Shown: in pieces, positions 1 through 4,704 of the stretch
How the letters are laid out: every line of letters begins with the position of its first letter
Position numbering within the stretch: position 1 is the stretch's first letter
DNA from: CADCTB01 sp038214685
GTDB lineage: Bacteria; Actinomycetota; Acidimicrobiia; Acidimicrobiales; AC-14
NCBI GenBank assembly: GCA_038214685.1
Contig: JBBQRO010000167.1
Location: 1-7,437, forward strand
Length of the DNA: 7,437 nucleotides
Reading direction: 5' to 3'
Notes under the pieces: model-generated
What the model was told of the DNA's origin: nothing
Seen by the model: only the letters and a program-made list of their open reading frames with translations
Database searches by the model: none
Translations under genes and position numbers: made by a program

Positions 1-21
1 CGCTAGCCACTGGCGCGCCTG

Positions 22-27
22 TAGAGT
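22..27 (+). promoter_or_regulatory. Possible -10 box upstream of the small zinc-binding-like gene
   Basis: TAGAGT fits the actinobacterial TANNNT -10 pattern. Transcription would start near position 33-35 and leave a leader of about 34 nt that carries the GGGAG ribosome site. The -35 region falls at or before the window edge and cannot be judged. This box overlaps the GTG at 26, which argues against translation starting there. Confidence 0.3.
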
Positions 28-55
28 GTCGTCGCAAGGTCGGCAGGACGAGTTC

Positions 56-60
56 GGGAG
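56..60 (+). promoter_or_regulatory. Shine-Dalgarno site (GGGAG) deciding the start at 68
   Basis: GGGAG lies 7 nt before the GTG at 68. The earlier in-frame GTG at 26 has no such site and sits inside a possible -10 box. The shorter start is therefore preferred. Confidence 0.5.
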
Positions 61-67
61 CACCCAG

Positions 68-259
68 GTGAAGAAGGGACGGCACCGGCGCTTCGAGGAG
101 GCTCGCGCCCTCAAGCGCACCACAGAGCCCAGGGTGGAGCCCTGCCCCGAGTGCAGCGCGGTTCCCGGCGACGAGCACGCCGCCTGGTGCCTGTACGAGG
201 AGGCCGAAGAGGACGACACCGAGGACGACGACGGTGGCGCTGACGGGGAACAGGACTGA
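68..259 (+). CDS. Small charged protein with a CxxC-x7-H-x3-C putative zinc site
   Basis: A 63-residue protein of unknown function, not recognised as a named family. The N-terminus (residues 1-25) is strongly basic and probably helical. The middle holds C26, C29, H37 and C41, spaced C-x2-C-x7-H-x3-C, a plausible single zinc-binding site. The tail (residues 44-63) is almost entirely Asp, Glu and Gly. A basic head, metal knuckle and acidic tail would suit a small nucleic-acid- or protein-binding accessory factor, but that is inference. There is no signal peptide or membrane segment. The start at 68 is chosen because GGGAG lies 7 nt upstream; a start at GTG 26 would add 14 residues. The stop codon lies only 8 nt before the ABC permease fragment. 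GC content and codon use match the neighbours. Confidence 0.6.
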   Translation: MKKGRHRRFEEARALKRTTEPRVEPCPECSAVPGDEHAAWCLYEEAEEDDTEDDDGGADGEQD

Positions 260-267
260 CTCCCTAG

Positions 268-819
268 CTCGTCGCCGGCTGGTTCGGAGGCATCACCGAC
301 AACCTCATCAGCCGGGTCATCGAGATCCTCCTGGCGTTCCCTACGTTCCTTCTCGCCCTGTCCGTCACCGCCATGCTCGGTCCCGGGCTGGGAAACGTCC
401 TGGTGGCCATCATCCTGGCCTGGTGGGCGAGCTACGCCCGCATCGTGCGCAGCGCGGTGCTGTCTGAGCGGGACAAGCCCTACATCGAAGCGGCGCGCGC
501 GGTGGGCAGTACGTCGGGACGCATCCTCCGTCGACATCTGCTGCCCAACATCGTCGCCCCTATCGTCGTCCTGACCACCCTCGACCTGGGTGCCGTCCTC
601 CTCAGCCTGTCCGGTTTCTCCTTCCTCGGCCTGGGCGTGAAGCCACCGACCGCCGAGTGGGGGGCCATGCTCAACGACGGCCGCACCTATCTCAGCCGGG
701 CGCCCAACATGATGTTCTTCCCGGGCGCCGCCATCTTCCTGATGGTCCTCGGCTTCAACCTCCTGGGCGACGGCCTGCGGGACGTCCTCGACCCCCGCAC
801 CCGTCGCGGCCGCCGGTAG
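268..819 (+). pseudogene. ABC transporter permease of the DppC/OppC type, N-terminally truncated
   Basis: Residues read in this frame match the C-terminal part of inner-membrane permeases of peptide/nickel ABC importers. Family-like sequence begins right after an in-frame TAG (265-267) with LVAGWFGG, which in intact proteins lies roughly 100-130 residues from the N-terminus. The first in-frame ATG is only at 373, giving a 148-residue product. From that ATG, hydrophobic helices lie at about 7-26, 60-88 and 115-133. The EAA loop, which contacts the ATPase, begins at E39 (EAARAVGS) and ends near LLPN at 56-59. The conserved GFSFLGLGVKPPTAEWG segment (81-97) is intact. Missing are the N-terminal cytoplasmic region, the first membrane helix or helices and any ribosome site. 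No partner permease, ATPase or binding protein is in the window. It is most likely a decayed remnant, or an artefact of an assembly join. An automated caller would probably report 373-819 as a CDS. Confidence 0.75.
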
Positions 820-851
820 CCACCGCCGTATGGACGGGCAAGGAGCTACCG
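814..851. terminator. Inverted repeat between convergent stop codons, possible two-way terminator
   Basis: CGGTAGC (814-820) and GCTACCG (845-851) form a perfect 7-bp inverted repeat. Each arm contains the TAG stop codon of one of the two convergent genes: the permease fragment at 817-819 and the hydrolase at 846-848 on the minus strand. A small inner hairpin, CCGT (826-829) with ACGG (834-837), could stack inside. There is no T-tract, so termination is inferred from position and symmetry only. Confidence 0.4.
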
Positions 852-1868
852 CCCGCCCCGACCCTGACCGTCGTCGACGAGGACGCGTGCCGCCCACCCG
901 GCGATCACGTCGAGAGCCTCGGTGGCCATCGGGCGCCGGAGGCTCTCGAGGCTTACCCTCTCCCACACCCGCTCGGCCGGGTCGGCGGAGGTCGGGTTGA
1001 AGTAGTGGTCGAGCCCGGGGAGCACCGCGAGCTCGACGTGGTCGTTGCCTGAGGCCCGGAGGGCCCGGTAGGCGGTGAGGGCGTCGGCCACCGGCACGTT
1101 GAGATCGTCGCCGCCGTGCAGTACCAGAGCGGGGCAGCGGACGGGGCGGAACTCGCCCTCGTACGACGTGGCCAGGTCCTGGCGGGTCCGGGCCGTCCGC
1201 AACTCGACGGACAACCCGCGACCCTCCAGCACCACCGTCGCCTCACCCCGGCGTGCGGCCTCGAGGTAACGCTCGACGCCCTCGCCCCGGACCAGCGACG
1301 CCGGCAGGTGCTCGGTCAGCCACGCCCGCTGCTCGGGGCTGAACCGCTCCCAGTGGTCGGCCACCCGGCCGAGGTTCCAGCGCAGCATGTCCTCGATCGG
1401 CGACGCCAGCGCCCCGAGGAAGGCGGCGGCGGCCACGTCGGGGTCGTCCCGGCACACCCGGCAGGCGGTCAGGGCGCCGGCGCTGTGCCCGGCCACCCCC
1501 ACCCGGTCCGGGTCGACGTCGTCCGTCTCCCGGAGCCACGCAACTGCAGCGAGTGCGTCGGCAAGGTCGGAGTCGTAGTCGCCATCCTCGGCCTTCCCGC
1601 CCGATTCGCCGTAGCCCCGCCGGTCCCATCGCAGGGTGGCGACACCGACCGACGCCAGCCGGTGGGCGATGCGGCGCAGCGTGCCCGGTGCCGGCAGATT
1701 CGGCGTGCCCGCCGGCCATCCCGGCTCCAGGTCACCGTCACGCGTGTCGGCGCCCGACCCGCCGAGGAGGGCGATCGCCGGCGCCCGTCGGCCGTTGGCG
1801 ACCTGGGGAAGGCACAGCACGCCGGCCAGGCCGAACGACGACGAAATGGCGACCGCGTGCTCACGCAT
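846..1868 (-). CDS. Alpha/beta-hydrolase fold enzyme
   Basis: A 340-residue probable cytoplasmic serine hydrolase. The nucleophile elbow is GHSAG (127-131) with Ser129. The likely acid is Asp255 in HGGDDLNVP and the base is His288 in LPGLDHYF, giving the classic Ser-Asp-His order. An N-terminal LLGGSG segment (34-39) is suited to the oxyanion region, and WDRRGYGESGG (81-91) is the usual strand/loop before the elbow. A lid-like insertion spans about 158-230. The family covers esterases, amidases, acyl-peptide hydrolases and dienelactone-hydrolase-like enzymes, so the substrate cannot be named. The start at 1868 is chosen because family-like sequence begins there; the frame stays open further upstream only as antisense shadow of the preceding gene. 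It is the last gene of the M20 operon, 10 nt after the stop of the cysteine-rich gene. No Shine-Dalgarno site is seen; a hairpin occupies that place, so coupled translation is likely. Confidence 0.85.
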   Translation of the reverse strand: MREHAVAISSSFGLAGVLCLPQVANGRRAPAIALLGGSGADTRDGDLEPGWPAGTPNLPAPGTLRRIAHRLASVGVATLRWDRRGYGESGGKAEDGDYDSDLADALAAVAWLRETDDVDPDRVGVAGHSAGALTACRVCRDDPDVAAAAFLGALASPIEDMLRWNLGRVADHWERFSPEQRAWLTEHLPASLVRGEGVERYLEAARRGEATVVLEGRGLSVELRTARTRQDLATSYEGEFRPVRCPALVLHGGDDLNVPVADALTAYRALRASGNDHVELAVLPGLDHYFNPTSADPAERVWERVSLESLRRPMATEALDVIAGWAARVLVDDGQGRGGR

Positions 1869-1871
1869 GGG

Positions 1872-1888
1872 GCCGGACTCAGTCCGGC
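1872..1888 (-). promoter_or_regulatory. Perfect intercistronic hairpin spanning a stop codon
   Basis: GCCGGACTCAGTCCGGC is a perfect palindrome around one central base. On the minus-strand mRNA, the loop is formed by the TGA stop of the cysteine-rich gene and the 3' arm ends 3 nt before the ATG of the alpha/beta hydrolase. It takes the place where a Shine-Dalgarno site would be. A ribosome finishing the upstream gene would melt it, so it may enforce translational coupling. It could instead be a processing or mRNA-stability element. Confidence 0.45.
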
Positions 1889-2640
1889 AGCGGCGGCTGG
1901 GCGTCGCCCCCGAAGCACATGCCCCGGACGGTGGGATGGGGGAGTGGGATGCTGCCCGCCGATCGGGCGTCGAGGTAGGCGGACAGGCGGGCGTAGACCT
2001 CGTCGCCCACCAGGCCGGTGAGCTCGTCGGCCATGGTGAGATAGACCGCGCTGGCGCCGGCGAAGGCCTCGGGTGCCTCGGTGCACCACCAGTGGAACTC
2101 GTCGCCACCCCCGCCCCAGTCGGAGCGCTTCCACTCGACGATGGTGGAGGTGATGTGCCCGCCCCCGTCATCGCGCTCCTCGCGGCGCAGCGGGAGCTGC
2201 CAGCAGACGTCGGGCTTGAGGTCCATGGGCCGCTCGCCCCGGTCGAGGGCGGCGCGATGCAGGGCGCAGCCGGGGCCACCCGGGAAGCCGGGTCGGTTGA
2301 GGAACACGCACGCATCGGCCACCATGCGCGTCACCCGTTCGCCGCTGGCGTTGGTCTTGATCACCCCCCGCTGCACGCCTTCCCGGCGGAACTGCCACTG
2401 CGCCGGCGTCAGCGTGCCCGCCGCCGCCTCGACCCGGGCCTCGTCTGTGGCGTCGGTGAAGTGGGCGCCGTAGGAGCAGCACCCCTGGACCAGCTCCGGC
2501 GCCGGGCCGGTGAGCACGCCCTGGCAGCCCTGGCCGAAGATGCAGGTCCACCGGCTCAGCAGGAAGGTGACGTCGAACACCCACGTCCGTTCCTCGGTGG
2601 GGTCCTCGAAGGAGATCCACTCCCTCGCCGTCTCGCTCAC
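1879..2640 (-). CDS. Conserved cysteine-rich protein of unknown function, possible metal-binding cluster
   Basis: A 253-residue protein with nine cysteines: C33, C39, C54, C55, C111, C125, C146, C186 and C242. The arrangement WTCIFGQGCQG, then GCCSYGAHF, CVFLNR, GCALH and KPDVCWQLP resembles the general pattern of YkgJ/DUF3109-like cysteine-cluster proteins, thought to bind zinc or iron-sulfur. The resemblance is by motif only. Aromatic segments such as EFHWWCTEAPEAF (181-193) look strongly conserved. There is no signal peptide or membrane helix. The start is GTG at 2640, overlapping the TGA of the M20 gene as GTGA (2637-2640), a standard coupled arrangement. The frame remains open further upstream only as shadow of the M20 gene. 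Its place between two hydrolases suggests a shared role, perhaps metal handling for the M20 enzyme, but nothing in the sequence proves this. Confidence 0.75.
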   Translation of the reverse strand: MSETAREWISFEDPTEERTWVFDVTFLLSRWTCIFGQGCQGVLTGPAPELVQGCCSYGAHFTDATDEARVEAAAGTLTPAQWQFRREGVQRGVIKTNASGERVTRMVADACVFLNRPGFPGGPGCALHRAALDRGERPMDLKPDVCWQLPLRREERDDGGGHITSTIVEWKRSDWGGGGDEFHWWCTEAPEAFAGASAVYLTMADELTGLVGDEVYARLSAYLDARSAGSIPLPHPTVRGMCFGGDAQPPLPD

Positions 2641-4013
2641 AGTCGGCCAAGTTCCCCGAACAGCTCGCCGGCGGCGAGGAGGCCCTTCCAGAACTGGTCC
2701 ATGACCATCCGCTCGTTGGGGGCGTGGAACCGGTCGTCGGGCAGGGCCACGCCCAGGTAGAGCACCGGCGCGGCCAGCACCCGGCCGAGCGCCTCCTCGG
2801 GCCCGCTCCCGCCGATGCGGGTGAACAGGGGCGCCTTGCCCCACACCCGCTCGACGGCCCGGCAGATCGCGGCCATGGCCGGGTGGTCCACCGCTGTGAG
2901 GGCCGGCGCCACGCCGCCCATCCTGGTGACCTCCACCTCCACGCCCTCGGGCACCTGCTGGCCCACCCAGGCCTCGAAGGCGGCGCCGACCGTGTCGGGG
3001 TGCTGGTCGGGGACGAGGCGAAAGGTGACGGTGAACCGGCCCTGGGCCGGCACGATGGTCTTCACGCCGGCGCCGGCATAGCCCACCGCAATCCCCACCA
3101 CGTCGCAGGTCGGACGGGTCCAGATGCGCTCCAGCAGCGACCGGCCCGCCTCGCCCTCCAGGTGGGCCACGCCGGCCATCGCCCGCCAGGCGTCCTCGTC
3201 GACCGGGATGGCCGCCATCGACGCCTCCTCGGCCTCGGTGAGGGGCCGCACGTCGTCGTAGAAGCCCGGGAGCGTGACGCGCCGATGCTCGTCGTGGAGA
3301 GACGCCACCATGCGGGCGATCAGGTGCGACGGATTGGGGACCGCGCCGCCGAACAGCCCGGAGTGCAGGTCGGTGGGGGCGGTCCGCAGGTGCACCCCGT
3401 AAGCGATCAGGCCCCGCATGCCCACGCACACCGACGGCACGTCGGGCGCCCACATGTCGGTGTCGGAGACCACGACCACGTCACAGGCCAGCCGGGCCTG
3501 CTCGGCGCCGAGCAGCGCCTCGAAGTTGGGGCTGCCGACCTCCTCCTCGCCCTCAACGAGGAACTTCACGTTGACCGGTAACCGGCCGGCCGCCAGCAGG
3601 CCCCGCACCGCCTCGATCTGAAACAGGGTCTGTCCCTTGTCGTCGATGGCACCCCGGCCCCGGAGCTCCCCGTCGGCCAGCACGGGCTCGAACGGGGGCG
3701 AGGTCCACTCCCCGAGCGGGTCGACCGGCTGGACGTCGTGGTGGCCGTAGACCAGGACGGTCGGGGCGTGGGGGCCGGCGTGAAGGTGGTCGGCGTAGAC
3801 CGACGGCAGGCCGGCGCCACCGGCTGTCTCCAGTACCTCGACGTGCTCCAGGCCGGCGTCGGCCAGCAGGGCGGCGGTGAAGTCGGCGCAGCGGCGGACG
3901 TCGCCGGCCCGGTCAGGGTGGGCGGAGATCGACGGGATGCGCACCCAGTCGCACAGCGTGGCCACGATTCGGTCGCGTTCGGCGTCGACCCAGTCCCCGA
4001 GCAGCAGGTTCAC
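2637..4013 (-). CDS. M20-family metallopeptidase (dipeptidase-like)
   Basis: A 458-residue dizinc hydrolase of the M20 family, closest in motif style to CPDA/PepV-like dipeptidases. The full active site is visible: His91 and Asp93 in YGHHDVQP, bridging Asp124 in GRGAIDDKGQ, catalytic Glu157 and ligand Glu158 in EGEEEVGS, Asp184 in VSDTDMW, and C-terminal His430 in DRFHAPNE. The lid/dimerisation domain lies at about 200-375. There is no signal peptide, so a cytoplasmic enzyme that cleaves dipeptides or similar amides is expected. The start is set at GTG 4013 rather than GTG 4052 because a -35/-10 pair (TCGACA, 16-nt spacer, TACCCT) ends 7 nt before it, implying leaderless transcription; the longer form would begin upstream of that promoter and add 13 atypical residues. 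It is the first gene of a three-gene operon. Confidence 0.92.
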   Translation of the reverse strand: MNLLLGDWVDAERDRIVATLCDWVRIPSISAHPDRAGDVRRCADFTAALLADAGLEHVEVLETAGGAGLPSVYADHLHAGPHAPTVLVYGHHDVQPVDPLGEWTSPPFEPVLADGELRGRGAIDDKGQTLFQIEAVRGLLAAGRLPVNVKFLVEGEEEVGSPNFEALLGAEQARLACDVVVVSDTDMWAPDVPSVCVGMRGLIAYGVHLRTAPTDLHSGLFGGAVPNPSHLIARMVASLHDEHRRVTLPGFYDDVRPLTEAEEASMAAIPVDEDAWRAMAGVAHLEGEAGRSLLERIWTRPTCDVVGIAVGYAGAGVKTIVPAQGRFTVTFRLVPDQHPDTVGAAFEAWVGQQVPEGVEVEVTRMGGVAPALTAVDHPAMAAICRAVERVWGKAPLFTRIGGSGPEEALGRVLAAPVLYLGVALPDDRFHAPNERMVMDQFWKGLLAAGELFGELGRL

Positions 4014-4019
4014 CGAGCG

Positions 4020-4025
4020 TAGGGT
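4020..4025 (+). promoter_or_regulatory. -10 box for a leaderless transcript of the 61-residue gene
   Basis: TAGGGT fits TANNNT and is followed by 6 nt and then GTG at 4032, so transcription would begin at or beside the start codon. It overlaps the oppositely directed -10 box of the M20 operon by five bases. I see no convincing -35 element at the usual distance. Confidence 0.5.
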
Positions 4026-4048
4026 ACCGGTGTGGCAGGAGATGTCGA
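4021..4048 (-). promoter_or_regulatory. Promoter of the M20 operon, leaderless
   Basis: Read on the minus strand, TCGACA (4048 to 4043, five of six matches to TTGACA) is followed by a 16-nt spacer and TACCCT (4026 to 4021), then 7 nt to GTG at 4013. Transcription should begin at or next to the start codon. The -35 lies inside the first codons of the divergent gene, so the two promoters cannot easily be occupied at the same time. Confidence 0.55.
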
Positions 4049-4217
4049 CCACCTTCGCGAGCGTCTGGAGGCGATCGCAGAGGAGCTGGCCGATCTGGCC
4101 ATCGACCGCCTACGCGCGGCGGTGGAGGGGAACGACGCGGCGGCCGCGGAGGAGCGGCGCATCACCCGGGCCCGCCGGGCGGTGGAGAAGGCGGCGAACC
4201 TGCTGCGCCCCGAGTGA
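4032..4217 (+). CDS. Small two-helix coiled-coil-like protein
   Basis: A 61-residue protein of unknown function. It is almost entirely helical in composition: an acidic/amphipathic stretch (about 5-31), a short EGND turn (32-35) and a second, basic helix (37-58) rich in Arg, Ala and Glu with no proline until residue 60. This suggests a helical hairpin or a coiled-coil dimer, perhaps an adaptor or regulator. There is no cysteine, signal peptide or membrane helix. It starts at GTG 4032 with no Shine-Dalgarno site but with TAGGGT 6 nt upstream, suggesting a leaderless mRNA. It is divergent from the M20 operon with only 18 bases between the two start codons, so shared control is likely. A hairpin follows its stop by 14 nt. 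Confidence 0.6.
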   Translation: MAGDVDHLRERLEAIAEELADLAIDRLRAAVEGNDAAAAEERRITRARRAVEKAANLLRPE

Positions 4218-4231
4218 CCTGGCTGCAGCGA

Positions 4232-4247
4232 GCCGCGCCTACGCGGC
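4232..4247. terminator. Hairpin between convergent genes, possible terminator
   Basis: GCCGCG-CCTA-CGCGGC forms a 6-bp GC-only stem with a 4-nt loop, 14 nt after the stop of the 61-residue gene and 22 nt before the end of the DUF1918 gene. No T-run follows on either strand, which is common in GC-rich actinobacteria but leaves the call uncertain. Confidence 0.4.
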
Positions 4248-4269
4248 CTAACTGCAAAGCCGGTTCGGA

Positions 4270-4578
4270 TCAGCCGGAGGCGAGCTTCTGCTGGGCCAGG
4301 TGGGCTTCCCGGCCGACGCCGGCGGTGATGCCCCGTCGCCATGCGGTCGTGCGGGCGTGGCGGGCGGCCTTGGCCGCCTCCCATGCGGCACGTTCCTCTG
4401 CGGCGGTGTCATGGTCGACGGTGGCGTCAGGTCCGGGGGAGATGACGCTTTCGTGGCCGTCGCTCCAGCGGACGCGGTAGCGCTGGGGGCCGGCGCCGTC
4501 CACCAACTCCAGAATCTCCCCGCTGCGGGAGCCCCGGGCTCCGTGCACCACCAACCGGTCAGTCACCCGTGCCTGCAT
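4270..4578 (-). CDS. DUF1918 domain protein
   Basis: A 102-residue protein. Residues 1-55 match the DUF1918 pattern: an N-terminal strand RVTDRLVVHG, then SGEILEL (19-25), and the hallmark YRVRWSDGHESVISPGPDATV (34-54). This is a small SH3-like beta fold found widely in actinobacteria, often as short stand-alone proteins of unknown role. The family core is usually about 55-65 residues. Here a C-terminal extension of about 45 residues, helical and rich in Ala, Arg and Glu (57-102), follows it. The start at 4578 is firm because AGGAGG lies 6 nt upstream. The gene is divergent from pyrG across a 126-bp intergenic region with repeats, and convergent with the 61-residue gene. Function is unknown; stress-related control has been suggested for some relatives, but nothing here shows it. 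Confidence 0.88.
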   Translation of the reverse strand: MQARVTDRLVVHGARGSRSGEILELVDGAGPQRYRVRWSDGHESVISPGPDATVDHDTAAEERAAWEAAKAARHARTTAWRRGITAGVGREAHLAQQKLASG

Positions 4579-4584
4579 GTGCGT

Positions 4585-4590
4585 CCTCCT
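4585..4590 (-). promoter_or_regulatory. Strong Shine-Dalgarno site of the DUF1918 gene
   Basis: AGGAGG on the minus strand, 6 nt before ATG 4578, is a perfect anti-16S match. It fixes the start and implies a true 5' leader, unlike the leaderless-looking neighbours. Confidence 0.75.
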
Positions 4591-4611
4591 CGCGGACCAG
4601 CGCCCTTGAGC

Positions 4612-4638
4612 TTCTCTATCGACATGTCGGACAGAGAA
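4612..4638. promoter_or_regulatory. Nested palindrome in the DUF1918/pyrG intergenic region, possible operator
   Basis: CGACATGTCG (4620-4629) is a perfect 10-bp palindrome. It is flanked by TTCTCT (4612-4617) and its complement AGAGAA (4633-4638), so both nested elements share nearly the same centre. The right arm is also the start of the tandem 15-bp repeat. Symmetry of this kind suits a dimeric DNA-binding protein placed to control DUF1918, pyrG or both. Confidence 0.4.
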
Positions 4639-4661
4639 CTTGAGGGCAGAGAACTTGAGGG
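4632..4661. repeat. Perfect 15-bp tandem direct repeat
   Basis: CAGAGAACTTGAGGG occurs twice head to tail (4632-4646 and 4647-4661) with no mismatch. A third, diverged inverted relative, CCCTTGAGCTTCTCT, lies at 4603-4617. The repeat is AT-richer than its surroundings and lies outside any coding region. Regulator half-sites or a recent slippage duplication are the main options. Confidence 0.85.
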
Positions 4662-4690
4662 CGGTCGCCGGCTCGGCGGCCGGGCCCGGA

Positions 4691-4696
4691 TAAGCT
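4691..4696 (+). promoter_or_regulatory. -10 box for pyrG, probably leaderless
   Basis: TAAGCT fits TANNNT and is followed by 8 nt and then GTG at 4705. No Shine-Dalgarno site precedes the start, so a transcript beginning at or near the GTG is the simplest reading. The -35 region is GC-rich and unconvincing. With no leader, the G-reiteration attenuation known for Bacillus pyrG would not operate here. Confidence 0.45.
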
Positions 4697-4704
4697 GACC
4701 TCCC

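Noticed and set aside
1869..2315. N-terminal extension of the alpha/beta hydrolase frame by 149 codons
   Set aside because: The extra residues are Ser/Pro/Arg/Ala-rich shadow of the cysteine-rich gene; hydrolase-like sequence begins only at 1868.
1636..2760. Long plus-strand frames opposite the hydrolase and cysteine-rich genes
   Set aside because: They are low-complexity shadow translations with no domain or ribosome site, while the opposite strand carries genes with complete motifs.
2641..3453. N-terminal extension of the cysteine-rich gene into the M20 gene
   Set aside because: The extension is Gly/Arg-rich shadow sequence, whereas the GTGA overlap at 2637-2640 gives a normal coupled start.
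4250..4272. tRNA-like words (CTGCAAAG and GGTTCGGATC), recalling tRNA-Cys
   Set aside because: The words lie too close together, and no acceptor, D or T stems can be paired into a cloverleaf. No integrase or attachment repeat accompanies them.
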